Origin: Prorocentrum cordatum
Lineage: Eukaryota; Sar; Dinophyceae; Prorocentrales; Prorocentraceae
Assembly: GCA_963575745.1 (NCBI GenBank)
Contig: CAUYUJ010009857.1
Coordinates: 320,001-384,000 of the forward strand
Direction: 5' to 3'
Length of the DNA stretch: 64,000 nucleotides
Part shown: one piece after another, positions 11,061 to 21,129 of the stretch
Position numbering within the stretch: the first letter of the stretch is position 1
How the letters are laid out: each line of letters starts with the position of its first letter
Notes under the pieces: model-generated
The model's input: the letters and a program-made list of their open reading frames with translations, nothing else
The model's database searches: none
Told to the model about the DNA's origin: nothing
Translations under genes and position numbers: made by a program

Positions 11061-11770
11061 CACCTGGAGACTACCACAGGCGTCTAGAAGTGAATTTCCG
11101 GCGGGATACACAACGATGCCATGCGAGCATCTGGCCGCATCGGATCGCCCGAATATCGGATTCGAATTGGATCGCCGATATCGCATCGGATCGAAATGCA
11201 CCCTCGGGTGATGGGGAGGGGGAGGGGGGAGGGCTGGCGGCCCGCAGGAAGTGGGGCGAGGCCGTGTGGCTTTCCAAGAAGGTAGGGAGAAGTTTGGTGG
11301 TAACTCACGGGTGCCTCTCATACCATCTTGTTGGCTCTTGCGACTCGACGCTAGTCGACGCTAGTCGACGCTAATTCGGCACTATCCCATCGATTACACG
11401 GGGCTAACGACGCGAGTGCATTCTGAAGACGGAGTTACGAGTGTACATAAGGCTCCCATGATTTGCTACCGAAGGAAAGGAAGTCTTGGCAAGGCTCAGG
11501 GGCTTTGAGAAGGGCCCGCCAGGAGGTGGGAGGACTTCCGACAGGCCCCATTGCTGCTGTGGAGACAGCCCCCTCGCTTTTTGCGCCCAGCCAGGATGAA
11601 GAGGAGGAGATGGGAGGAAACATAAGGAAACAATAGGAAACAGCAGGAGGAAAAACATAGATTTGCGTCCTGACGAGTCGCAGTAATAATTGCTAAATGA
11701 AGCAGAATGGAGTAGGGAGAAGTACGTTAGCTCAGCGTAGATGCTCGTGGCTTAGCTTGGCGTAGAGCTC
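11061..11770. other. No recognisable gene
   Basis: Mixed unique sequence, with a G-rich stretch near 11215-11230 and a small tandem repeat at 11338-11372. No protein family or RNA gene was recognised. Confidence 0.55.
11338..11372 (+). repeat. 10-bp tandem repeat GCTAGTCGAC
   Basis: About 3.5 copies of GCTAGTCGAC, starting GCGACTCGAC and ending GCTAATTC. Confidence 0.85.
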
Positions 11771-11773
11771 TGA

Positions 11774-11774
11774 A

Positions 11775-11814
<40 letters not shown>

Positions 11815-11815
11815 A
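11774..11815. repeat. (CGT)n microsatellite
   Basis: About 13 CGT/TCG trinucleotides. Confidence 0.95.
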
Positions 11816-12116
11816 GACCGCGGAGGTTTCAAAACTTTCGCCAGGAGGGAAAGGGCTCTTGCAGGAACGGGGCCCTCAGGTTTTTGACATTTCCGGCCTC
11901 CCAGAGCCCTCCTGGAGGGTCAAAACCATAAAGTCCTCGAATCTCGACGTTCGAACTTCGTCCCCCCCCCCCCCTCGAGGCGTGCGACGGCTTCTGGTCG
12001 AGGGTGGGGAGGACGAGGAGATGGGGGCAGGAGAAGCGTCAGGAGCAGGCGGAGGAACAAAGAGGGAGCAGGGAGAGGGAAAAAGGAGAACCACGGAGGG
12101 AGTAGAGAAGGAAGGG

Positions 12117-12120
12117 GATG

Positions 12121-12169
<49 letters not shown>

Positions 12170-12210
12170 GGAGGAGGAGGAGGAGGAGGAGGAGGAGGAG
12201 GAGGAGGAGG
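12117..12210. repeat. (GAT)n then (GAG)n compound microsatellite
   Basis: About 50 bp of GAT followed by about 40 bp of GAG. A 167-codon frame (11859-12362) crosses it and reads poly-Asp then poly-Glu; I do not accept it as a gene because both strands stay open. Confidence 0.9.
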
Positions 12211-12350
12211 GTGACCACAGCAACGGCGAGGACCGCGAGGACAGGAGAGGGCCGAGGCGGACGGACGGAGGCTCCGCAAAATCCACATGCGGGAAAATTC
12301 GCAGAGTCGTCCATGACGCGAGCGAAAACGAGAGCCATGGCCGACCTGTG

Positions 12351-12390
12351 ACTAGAACCTAAGCGCGCGTAGCGCGCGCGTGGTTCTAGT
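12351..12390. repeat. 40-bp palindrome with CG-alternating centre
   Basis: ACTAGAACC at the left and GGTTCTAGT at the right are perfect 9-bp arms. The centre is GCGCGCGTAGCGCGCGCG, which can itself pair and is an alternating purine-pyrimidine tract. Confidence 0.85.
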
Positions 12391-13039
12391 GCGTGTGTGT
12401 ACATATACAGGTTTCTTGGAGCGTATGTTATTCTTTCACCATAATTCTGCGTGGGCCCTGGGGATTTCGACCTCTTCCTGGGGACCGGTTTTTCATGCTG
12501 AGTCGTTTACTGATCGTCCCGGGACCAGGAAACGGCCTCCAGAGGCCGAAAGGGACGAAAAGCCGGACGCCGCGATCTTCATGCGTCGCCCCGATCTGCG
12601 GGCTCACCGCCTTGCCGTTCCCCCGTCCTCCCTGTATGATTGTGTGTGTGTGCGTGTGTGACGTTGTTTCCTCTCTGCATGCTGTCGCTTCTTCTGTATC
12701 TTTGGCGTTTTACCTGCGTCCGTCTACCGCTCGTCGGTCTGACCCCCCATCGGCACACGTTCGGTGGTAATCATTCTCAGCGCGTTCAGCGCGTCCCGCT
12801 TTGGCTCGTGCTGCGTTGGGCCAAACGGACGCGAAGGAAAAAGTGTTTTTCTTTCATCATTCTCCAGGGAGCCGACGGCCAGCGGCCTCACTCGTCCCAA
12901 TCAAGTAGCGTGCACAGGCGGCTCTGGGCCACGCCTGGGACGGACTCGGCGGGAGGTCGATGGAGCTTTCCCTTCAGAAGAGCGGGCTGCGAGGAGAACG
13001 GAGGTGCCAGATGATCGCGAGAGGGGGAATCTTGACGAG
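12391..13039. other. No recognisable gene
   Basis: Unique sequence with a short TGTG run near 12640-12660. No domain was recognised in either strand. Confidence 0.5.
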
Positions 13040-13215
13040 GGAGGACTCGGCCAGGCGAAACTCGGCCAGGCTGAATTCGGCCAGCTGGAACTCAGCCAGG
13101 CTGAACCAGGCCGAATTCAGCTTGGCCGAGTTCAGCCTGGCCGAAGTTAGCCAGCAGAGTTCAGCCTGGCCGCGTTCAGCTGGACGAGTTCAGCCTGGCC
13201 GAGTTTTTCCTGACC
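13040..13215. repeat. Head-to-head inverted 15-bp minisatellite
   Basis: The left half carries about four units of CTCGGCCAGGCTGAA. The right half carries about six units of its reverse complement TTCAGCCTGGCCGAG. The switch lies near 13112-13125. The whole tract can fold into a long hairpin. Confidence 0.88.
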
Positions 13216-13229
13216 GGGTTTAGTTGCTA

Positions 13230-13345
13230 CCGTCTTGGGACGTCTTGAAGCCATTTGGGATGTTTGGGGGCGATCTTGGGGCAACTCGGGCCTATTGGAG
13301 CGTCTTGGAGGCCTCTTGGGACCCAATTGGTATGTTTTGGGACCC
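13230..13345 (-). repeat. Inverted-orientation 10-11 bp array
   Basis: Units GGGACGTCTTGAAG, GGGCGATCTTGGGG and GCGTCTTGGAGGCCTCTTGG are reverse complements of the main array class. Confidence 0.65.
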
Positions 13346-13719
13346 TCATGGTGCCAGAAAAAGTCACGCGAGTGTGGGGGAGGGGGGGGGACAGGCGACA
13401 GCGAGCAGGACTCTTAAGCTTCAGGGAGCCGCGTTAGAGGCGCCGCGTGGGGCAGAAAGGCGCGCACACATAATGCCTCTTAGGAGCGTTCGCGCGGAAA
13501 GGAGCGTGTTTCCACACGCCCACGCCGCTACCCACGCTCGCTGTCCTTTCGTTCCTTGCTCTGACAAGCCGCTACTCCGCCGTCGCCTCCTCGCCCTCCC
13601 CTTTACTTCCGTTGCTCTGTCCGCTTCTGAGCCAGGTGATGGTTCTGCCCACGGGTCCACAGTAGGCACGCGCGAGAAAGGCCCTGGGCCCAAAGAGGGG
13701 GACAATCGACACTGCAAGC

Positions 13720-14160
13720 CCCTGCGCGCCCTCAGGCGAGCACGGGACTCTCCAAGCTGGCCCAAGAGGGTTTAAAGAGAGTCCCAAGGCGGTCCCAGAG
13801 AGGCCCCGGGCAATCGAAGATGGGTCGGAGATGGCCACGTGAGCCTCAATACGACCTACAAGAGCGCCGAGCCAAAAACGCCCCAATAGGTCTCCAAGAG
13901 CACCCCCGAGAGAGTCTCCACAAGTAACAGCTATTGATTTCCATCAGTTTTTCTGTGTTTTATTTGTTTTTGTTTTTTTGATTTTCACTTGCTCCCTTTT
14001 CTGGGCCTCGAGCCGCCCAGTCCAGTCCAAGAGGCTTTCGAGATTGACCAAAGACGACCGAGGCCCCCAAGAGAGCCCCAAGACGGCCCACTAGGACTCC
14101 AAGACTGCCCCACTGGAGCCCAAGACTGTTCGCCAACCCGGCCCCCGGGCGGACTCATTG
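13720..14160 (+). repeat. Diverged 10-11 bp array with AT-rich linker
   Basis: Plus-orientation units (CCCAAGAGGG, CCCAAGGCGG, CCCCAAGACGG) flank a T-rich linker at about 13925-14000. Confidence 0.7.
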
Positions 14161-14314
14161 CTGCCCAGAAGGGCTCGGACATTCGCTACACGCTTCTCGG
14201 AGCTTCGCTAGCAGAATGACGGACAGGAAGTCAAACAGACATCGCTCCTCACCCTTGCATGCGAGTCAGCTGTCGTGGCCGCTGGGATAATCGTTCTGAG
14301 ATCAGGCTGCTTGT

Positions 14315-14343
14315 CGTGGACGTAGTCCACGGGTCAGCCCTAG
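14315..14343 (+). repeat. Hairpin tag, copy 5
   Basis: CGTGGAC-GTA-GTCCACG perfect stem, then GGTCAGCCCTAG. Here a 10-bp insertion separates CCCTAG from the PPR start. The frame into the PPR contains TAG from the tag itself, so direct read-through would terminate; joining after CTAG would not. Confidence 0.88.
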
Positions 14344-14352
14344 AAAGCTGTA

Positions 14353-14562
14353 AGCTACAGCGCTACGATCTGTGCGTGCGAGAACGGCGAACAGTGGCAG
14401 CGAGCTCTGGCGTTGTTGAGGGAGATGCGGGAGACGAATTTGAATCCCAACGTCAGGAGCTACAACGCCGGGATCAGCGCTTGCGAGAAAGGCGGGCAGT
14501 GGCAGCGGGCTTTGGCGCTACTCAGTGAGATCTGGAAGGAGAAGCTCGAGCCCAACGTCATC
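14353..14562 (+). CDS. PPR-repeat exon or fragment, 2 repeats
   Basis: Two complete 35-residue PPR repeats (SYSATICACENGEQWQRAL..., then SYNAGISACEKGGQWQRAL...) are read in one frame. An in-frame TAG at 14341-14343 lies just upstream and belongs to the hairpin tag, so translation cannot simply run in from the tag. The tract ends, like the others, at the EPNVI boundary (CCCAACGTCATC). It is probably an internal exon of a PPR gene or a gene fragment; no start, targeting signal or terminator is visible. Confidence 0.68.
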
Positions 14563-14869
14563 TTCCCCATACACCTGGGGCCGCGACTTCGGGGAGGTCT
14601 CGCAGCATCTATTGCCTCGAGGGGCAGCATCAATCGGCCAGGCCAGCCTCCCAGGGGCACCCGAGGGTGTCAACACACTCCGAAGACCCCCACCCCCTCC
14701 CAAGGGACGCTGGGATCGCTATAAGCGGGCTCCACGAGGGCCTCAAGAGATCCCAAGAGGGCCCTATGCAGGCCCCCAGAAGGGCCCCAGAAGTCCCCGA
14801 GAGCGCCGCAAGCGCGCTCCTGAAAGAAATCAGCGCGGGGCTGCCAGTCGGTGTGGACTGCTCCGTCCG

Positions 14870-15010
14870 TGCCAGTCTCCACTGCACTGCAGGGGCCCGC
14901 GCCTGCGGGGAGGGCGAGCAGGCCCCCTCGGCTCGGGGCCCTGGGAGCGCGCCCAATCTCTGCCACATGGCAGGGGCCTGCGCGTACGGGAAGGGCGAGC
15001 AGGCCCCCTA
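14870..15010 (+). pseudogene. Two degenerate PPR starts
   Basis: The peptides CTAGARACGEGEQAP and HMAGACAYGKGEQAP resemble the first 12-15 residues of a PPR repeat (YNAGISACEKGEQ), but the second half of each repeat is missing. The nucleotide phrase GCAGGGGCC(C/T)GCGC is shared with the sequence following several hairpin tags. Confidence 0.55.
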
Positions 15011-15597
15011 GGCCCCGCCCTGGTCTCGGGACTGGCTGCCCCACCAGACATCCGACGTCGTGCTTTTTCGCCTCGTGGCTCTCCAGACGCTTGGACCCCT
15101 TCCCCGGGACCGGCTTTTCATCCCGAGTCGTGTTTTCGCTGGTCCCAGGCCCGGTGAGGGCCCATTTCCTCAGCAACGCATCCAAATAGCAGCAAAGGTG
15201 AAGAGGCGGGTCGAGGAGTAGGAGAAGCATGGTCGAGAAGATCTGAGAAAGGACAGATGCAGCTGGGGCAGGGGTAATCGTGGCCGCCCAGACCGAAAAT
15301 CTAGCCGGCATTAAGGCGAGTGTGCGATCCTTGAATAGACTGTGAGGAAGTCTCAGGCGAAACGGCTGCCAGACTGGGCGTTGTCGGTCTCCCCGTTCCA
15401 CCCCCTGCGACTCTTCCGTTGTCTTCTGTTTTTGGCCACGATTGGAACCTCTAGCGACACGCTATTCGGAAACTTTTCGTCGTTATTGTTCCTAACCCTC
15501 TCGTGTTGGGTTCTCACTTTGAGTCGAGTACTGCGGTCGCACACCTTCTTCTTCTTTTTCTTCTCCTCCCCCCTCCTCCTGCCTCCTCCTGCGCTGC
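15011..15597. other. No recognisable gene
   Basis: Unique sequence ending in a CT-rich stretch (15545-15590). Nothing recognised. Confidence 0.5.
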
Positions 15598-15752
15598 TCC
15601 CCGGGGGGCTGCGATCTGCGCAACTGTCGCCACTTTCGTGGGCTCCTGGGAGGCGCGGCGGAGTAGCAGAGTGCCCGAGAACTCGCGGCTCCCTGGGGGG
15701 CTGCGAACTGCGCAACTGTGGCCACTGTCGTGGGCTCCTGGGAGGCGCGGTG
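15598..15752 (+). repeat. 92-bp tandem duplication
   Basis: Two copies of GGGGGGCTGCGA, then GCGCAACTGT and GTGGGCTCCTGGGAGGCGCG, start about 92 bp apart (15603 and 15695). Confidence 0.85.
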
Positions 15753-15993
15753 GAGATGAGGGCAGCGCAAGTCGTGCATATCTGGCGATGTGTTGTTTTG
15801 TGTGAAGCGTTCATACAAATATTTGCCTCGCGTGGAGAGGGGGTTGGGTTCGTCTCGGGTAATTTTTGCAGCGAGGGGATTTCAGGCCCCCCCCCCGCCC
15901 CTTCCGGGTTTCCCGCGGGGCCCTAGGAGCCTGGGAAGCGCTCCCCGCGCTCGGCGGCCTGCGCTCCCGCCGCTGCCGCCGCCGCCAGCGGCT

Positions 15994-15995
<2 letters not shown>

Positions 15996-16052
<57 letters not shown>
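15996..16052. repeat. (GTC)n microsatellite
   Basis: About 19 GTC units. Confidence 0.95.
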
Positions 16053-16054
<2 letters not shown>

Positions 16055-16194
16055 GTTTTCGAAGGTCTTCGAACATTTTCGTAGGTTTGCCGAGTTTCTG
16101 GGAGGCTCTCGGAGGCTCCGCGGGGCCCTGCCGACTACTACGTACGATGGCTTCGCCCACTCCCAGTTTTTAGCTTCCACATCGCTCATTCAAA

Positions 16195-16420
16195 GGGCCC
16201 GAGACGCTTCCACGAGGACCCAAGAGGCCCATGAGAGCCCCTGGGACGGCCCACGACGCTCCTAATTCAGGGCGCCCCCCCGAGCGTTCCCCGGCTTCTC
16301 CTCAACATCCAGAGGCCCCAATGGACGTCAAGATGACCCCAGGAGGCGCGGCATTGCCCCAAAGGAGCCCCATCGCTCCAAAGACAGCCACAAGAAGACC
16401 CCCAGTTGGCCCCAAAATGA
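16195..16420 (+). repeat. Weak 10-11 bp array remnant
   Basis: Scattered units (CCCAAGAGGCCC, GGGACGGCCC, CCCCAAAGGAG) of the same class in the plus orientation. Confidence 0.5.
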
Positions 16421-16494
16421 GACAATGTGTTCGGCCGCAGGCTTGCCGATGCGATTGGGAGATTCGAGTGCAAGTCGCTGCTCAGGCCTCCATT

Positions 16495-16780
16495 CTCACT
16501 CCCCGCTCTTCGTCCTAGGTTCCTCCCTCCTTACCCACTGCTCCTCGCTCCACACCCCGCTTTCATCGCTTCTTGCTCCTCACTTCTCACTCCTGCTCGC
16601 CCCTTGCTCCTCTCCCCTGTCACCATTCTCCCCCTCTTGGCTACTCGCGCCTCCCTCCTCCCTCTTCGGCTCTTCCTCATCCCTCCTTGTCCCTCTCTCC
16701 TGGCCGGTCGTTCCTCACTTTTCGCTCCTACATCCTCGCTTCCCGCTGAACGCTCCTCGCTCCTCGATCGTCTCACGAGC
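16495..16780. repeat. Pyrimidine-rich GCTCCTCGCTC-type degenerate repeat
   Basis: Loose units of roughly 10 bp such as GCTCCTCGCTCC and GCTCCTCACTTC. The same class occurs at 33210-33560 and 43130-43290. Confidence 0.7.
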
Positions 16781-16804
16781 AGCATGCACTTCGGCCACGG
16801 ATTT

Positions 16805-16836
16805 CGTGGACGGACGTCCACGGGCCAACCCTAGTC
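16805..16836 (+). repeat. Hairpin tag, copy 6
   Basis: CGTGGAC-GGAC-GTCCACG with a 4-nt loop, then GGCCAACCCTAGTC. Confidence 0.85.
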
Positions 16837-16924
16837 TTACCTACTTTTGCAGGCATACGTGCGTGCGAGAAGGACCTGTCAGTCAAAACTTGGTAAAGCA
16901 CCCCTGGGCGACTTCGGCGAGCTC

Positions 16925-17072
16925 GAGGACGAAATTCAACGCGCCCTCCTCGCCCGATGACGAGATTTCGTGCTGTGTTAAATTTTGTCCGCGCCCCTAG
17001 GGACAGCGCTGAGGCCCCAGCCCTGGCGCGGACAAGATTTAACACGCTGCCCAGGGGTTGAATCTTGTCCTC
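16925..17072. mobile_element. Nested inverted-repeat element, copy 1
   Basis: Outer arms GAGGACGAAATTCAACGCG and GTTGAATCTTGTCCTC pair. Inner arms TTAAATTTTGTCCGCG and CGCGGACAAGATTTAA pair. All four arms are variants of one sequence, so the element is built as arm, inverted arm, arm, inverted arm. It has no coding capacity. It resembles a small foldback or MITE-type element; the assignment is inferred from structure only. Confidence 0.7.
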
Positions 17073-17440
17073 CGTCACAAACGGACGCGCCGAGTCGCCG
17101 GATCGAGAATCCGAGGGCTCCAGCGACACTCCGAAGATGCCCAAACCATGCATTTCCCTTCAGTGATTTTACCCTTCCAGCTTTTTTCAGGCTCCAGCCG
17201 CTGGCGATGCCGGCAGGGAGCCCCTGTATGGCTCCAGACGGCCCCAGACACCCTCAAGGATAGCCCCGAGACGCCCCGCCCCAGGAGTCTCCCGACGCCG
17301 CCTACGACGGCTCCCACCCGAGCATATGGAGGCCCACCAAGGCCCCCACAGTGCGCGGCATGACTGCTCGAGGGCGAAATTTGACGCGGGGTCTGGGTCC
17401 GAGACCGACTTAACGTGAGGGTCCCGCGCCCCCCGAGCTT

Positions 17441-17566
17441 GAGGACAAAATTCAACGCGAGGATGGCGTGTTAAATTTTGTCCGCGGCTCCCGGGGTCCA
17501 TCGCTGAGGCCTCCGGCCTGCCGCGGACAGATTTAACACACTGCCCAGGCGTTAAATTTTGCTCTC
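17441..17566. mobile_element. Nested inverted-repeat element, copy 2
   Basis: Outer arms GAGGACAAAATTCAACGCG and GCGTTAAATTTTGCTCTC; inner arms TGTTAAATTTTGTCCGCGGC and GCCGCGGACAGATTTAACA. Interior is shorter than in copy 1. Confidence 0.7.
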
Positions 17567-17653
17567 CAGCTCTCCACGGCTCCAGGAGCGCCTCGGCGCA
17601 GAAGGACTGGAGATGCGCTTTTCGAAGATATCCCCCTTCTTTTTTGCTGAAAG

Positions 17654-17678
17654 AGGACGTCGTCCACGGGTCAGCCCA
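17654..17678 (+). repeat. Hairpin tag, copy 7
   Basis: GAGGAC-GTC-GTCCAC (one stem mismatch), then GGGTCAGCCC. The CTAGTC end is replaced by AAAGG. Confidence 0.7.
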
Positions 17679-17859
17679 AAGGTGCCAGCCCCCAGGGGCG
17701 GGGCGATCGCCGAGATTGCCCTGCACTCAGAGGAGTTTTTTCCTCCCTCGCTTTCGCTTCCAAGCAAAACCAAGTCATGCCATGCGACCCGTGCGCGGCA
17801 GCACGGGAGTCAGCGCCCCCCCGCCGAATCGCACTGACAAGCCGCTGAATTCCCATATG

Positions 17860-18140
17860 TAGTCCAGGACGACGCGAGGTATCGCACTGGAGTGACTTGG
17901 CACAATGCCCGAGAACGTCGATATTATTCCAAGGCGCTCTCCCGTACGGTGCCAGAAAAATGTGGTACAATATTGGGAACATTGGTATTGTACCAAACGC
18001 GTTTGGTATTATACCGAATTTGCGTTTGTAGTGTGATTTTCCACATGCGGGCCCAGCCGAAGTGCACGTGGTACGATACTGGAGAATTTGGTATGTTTCA
18101 AGTTTTTTCTGGTATTGTACCGGAGGTTTGGTACGATACC
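17860..18140. repeat. Cluster of AT-rich palindromes around GGTATTGTACC
   Basis: GGTACAATA, GGTATTGTACC, GGTATTATACC, GGTACGATAC, GGTATTGTACC and GGTACGATACC occur within 280 bp in both orientations. The core at 17984-18015 is a 32-bp near-perfect palindrome centred on CCAAACGCGTTTGG (two mismatched pairs). The base composition is unlike the flanking DNA. Confidence 0.8.
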
Positions 18141-18399
18141 TTGCGTCTTCTGGGACAGTGCTTAGGAGTTCTGTGGTTCGGCAGTGCGGAGTGTTGGGGG
18201 CGCGTTGAGAAACAAGGAAAGATCGGCGGGTATGTCGGTCATTTTTTGACACCCGCGATCGCGTTCGCGTCCCGGTCCGCGAGCAAGTTGGTATTGGCCG
18301 GTTCCCGTTTGGAAGCGAGGATGGTCAAAAGTAAGGTAGGTTATGGCGCCTTCTAATTGTGGCCCATCCCGACGGTCGGGATGCGCCGTCTTTGGGCCC

Positions 18400-20290
18400 C
18401 GCGGGCATTTGCTCCACCGCGGGCGTTTGTGGTCCGTTGTGAAGGGCGGAACGTGCTTGAGCTGGGGCATTTGTGATTCGTTGTGACGGGCGAACCAACC
18501 TGGGCTTGGGGCCCCGCGAGCATTTGTGACCCGTCGAGACGGGAGGGGCGCGCTGGGGCGTGGGCCCGGTGAACATGTGTAACCCGTTGCGACGGGCGGA
18601 ACGATCTGGAGCTGGTGCCCTGCGGGCATTTGCGCTCCGTTGTGACGGGCGGATCGCGATGGGGCTGGGACGCCGCGGGCATTGGTGACCCGCTGTGACG
18701 GGCGGAGCGCGCTGGGGCTGGGGCTCCGGGGGCATTTGCGACCCGTTGTGGCGGGCGGATCGCGCTGGGGATGGGGGCCCTCGGGCATGTGTGACCCGTT
18801 GTGACGGGCGGAACGCCCTGGGGCTGTGGCCCCGTGAGCATGTGTGAACCACTGTGACGAGCGGGAGGGCTGGGGCTGGGGTCCCGTGGGCATTCATGAC
18901 CGGGTGCGAAGGGCGGAGCGCGCTGGGGCTCGGGCCCGCTGGGCATATGTGACCTGTTGTGACGGGGGGAACGATCTGGGGCTGGGGCCCCGTGGGCATG
19001 TGTGACTCGTTGCGGCGGGAGGGATGCGCCACGGCTAACGTCCCGCGGGCATTTGTGACCCGTGCGGATCGTGTTGGGGCCGAGGCCCCGCGGGCATTTG
19101 AGACCCGTTGTGACGGGCAGAACGCTGGGGCCCCGTGAGTATTTGTGACCCCGCCATGACGAGCGGGGAGCGCTGGGGCTGGGGCCCCGTGGGCATTTGC
19201 GACCCGTTGTGACGGTCGGAGCGCGCTGGGGCCCGGGCCCCGCGTGCACGTGTCACCCGTTGTGACGGGCGGAGCGCGCTGGGGCTGCGGCTCCGCAGGC
19301 ATTTGTGACCCGCGGCGACGGGAGGGATGCGCCGGGTCCAAGGTTTTGTGGGTATTTGTGACTCGTTGTGACGGGCGGATCGCGCCGGGGCTGTGGCCCT
19401 GCGGTTGTTTGTGGCCCGCTGTGGCCGGTGGGAGGCGCTGGTAAGGCCAGGGCCCTGCGGGCATTTGATACCCGTTGTGACGGGCGGAACGCCCTGGGGC
19501 TGGGGCCCGCGGACACCTGCAACTCGCTCTGAGGGGCGGAGCGCGCTGGGGCTGGGGCCAGGTGAGCATTTGTGTCCCGTTGTGACGGGCGGGGGACGCT
19601 GGGGCTGGGGCCCCGTGTGCACGTGTGACCTGTGGTGACGGGCGGGGCGCACTGGGGCTGGGGCCCCAGTGGCATTTGTGACCCATTGTGACGGGCAGAA
19701 CGCTCTGGGGCTGGGGCCCCGTGAGTATTTGTGACCCCGCCATGACGAGCGGGGAGCGCTGGGGCTTGGGCCCCGGTGACATGTTAGACCCGGTGTGACG
19801 AGCGGAACGCGCTGGGGTTGGTGCCCCGGTGGTATGTGTGACCCGTTGCGACGGGCGGAGCGCGCTGGGGCTGGCGCCCTGGTGGCATTTGGGACCCGTT
19901 GTGACGGGCGAAACGCGCTGGGGTTGGGGCCCTGCTGGCATTTGTAACCCGTTGTGACAGGGGGGACGATCTGGGGCTGGGGCCCCGTGTGCTTTTGTGG
20001 CCCGTTGCGACGGGAGGGATGCGCCGGGGCCAAGGTCTTGTGGATATTTGTGGCCCGTTGGAACGGGCGGATCGTGCTCGGGCTGGGGCCCCGCTGGCAG
20101 CTGTCAATCGTTGAAACGTTCGAAACCCGCTGGGGCTGGGGCCCCGTGGATATTTGTAATCATTGTAATCCCCTGTGACGGGCGGGAGGTGCTGGGGTTG
20201 GGGCCGCATTGACATTGTGACCCGCTGTGAAGGGCGGAGCGCGCTGTGGCTGGGCTGGGGCACATAGTGACCCGTTGTGACTGGTTGTGA
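18400..20290. repeat. 53-bp minisatellite, about 35 copies
   Basis: The unit contains GACCCGTTGTGACGGGCGG and then GCGCGCTGGGGCTGGGGCCC. The start-to-start distance is 53 bp for many consecutive copies (19203, 19256, 19309, 19362, 19415). 53 is not a multiple of 3, yet no stop occurs in the minus frames, so a 538-codon minus frame (18325-19941) reads the unit in all three phases as a 53-residue super-repeat. Each unit can form a CCCGT-loop-ACGGG hairpin. Confidence 0.9.
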
Positions 20291-20589
20291 CCCGTTGTGA
20301 CCGCCTTGGAAGCGCCCCGGTAGTGTTCTTTTTGTAGCGGTTCGTGCAGATGTGTGATCGCGGGAATTTCCACCCCTTAATAATATTGCATTAGGGGTCT
20401 CAGAGTCACACAGCGGTTCGAGGCGTCAGGGGCTTCCGCCCCGCACGCGAGACTCCCCGCAAATAGAATTTTAGCAGACTTTTTGGTCCACGTTCCCCCC
20501 TCTTTCCTCTGCCTCCTCTCCCCCTCTCCCTCCTCCACACTTGTTCAATCTGAATACTACTCTTCTCCCCCCCGAAGACCCGTAGGTCG

Positions 20590-20700
20590 TTCGATCTCGT
20601 TCGCCTCTTCCTCCTCCTCCTCCTCCTCCTTCTCCTCCTCCTCTTCCTCCTCCTCGTCGTCGTCGTCGTCCTCCTCCTCCTCCTCCTCCTCCTCCTCCAT
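20590..20700. repeat. (CCT)n / (CGT)n microsatellite
   Basis: TCC repeats interrupted by a short CGT run. Confidence 0.9.
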
Positions 20701-20859
20701 GTTCCATCAATTGTCCGCCTCCTCCTCCCTCCTTCCTCCCCCTCTTGGGCATGAAAGTCAGAGTCGACACCCGATTCGGTGAGAGGACAAAAAATCAGCG
20801 CAATGGAAAGGGATGGGGGGGAGGGGTCGGATGTCAGATGTGGCGCGAGCGCACCTACC

Positions 20860-21090
20860 TTGTCCTCCTCCCCGCTCCTACCTCCTCCCTCCTCCCTCCC
20901 CCCTCCCACATCCCTCCGCCATCCTCCCTCTTCCCTCCTCCCTCCTCTCCCTCCTCCCTCCTCCCTCCTCTCCCTCTTCCCTCCCCCTCATCTCTCCTCC
21001 CTCCTCCCTCCCTCCCCTTCCTCCCCGCTCCTCCCTCCCCGCTCCTCCCTCCTCCCTCCTCCCTCCTCCCTCCTCCCTCCTCCCTCCTCT
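20860..21090. repeat. Pyrimidine CTCCCTCCT tract
   Basis: About 230 bp of almost pure C/T, made of CTCCCTCCT-like units. Confidence 0.9.
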
Positions 21091-21129
21091 TTCCTCGGGG
21101 AGGTGATCGGGTTGGGGTTGGTGGAACAG

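Larger units (their letters stand above)
16805..17410 (+). repeat. Segmental duplication D2, copy 1
   Basis: Repeated at 21734-22365, starting at the hairpin tag. It continues through TTGCAGGCATACGTGCGTGC and the nested inverted-repeat element and ends near GAAATTTGACGCGGGG. Copies are diverged throughout. Confidence 0.85.
17414..17720 (+). repeat. Segmental duplication D3, copy 1
   Basis: Repeated at 23363-23680. Shares GTGAGGGTCCCGCGCC, the nested inverted-repeat element, CGGCGCAGAAGGACTGGAGA and the following hairpin tag. Confidence 0.85.

Noticed and set aside
18325-19941. 538-codon minus-strand protein
   Set aside because: It is a 53-bp minisatellite read in rotating phase. Kept only as a finding to test.
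8118-20290. A CRISPR-like array
   Set aside because: The 90-, 78- and 53-bp arrays have no unique spacers between identical repeats, and the genome is eukaryotic.
20400-20460. A tRNA-like GGTTCGAGGC segment
   Set aside because: No cloverleaf with acceptor and anticodon arms could be drawn around it.
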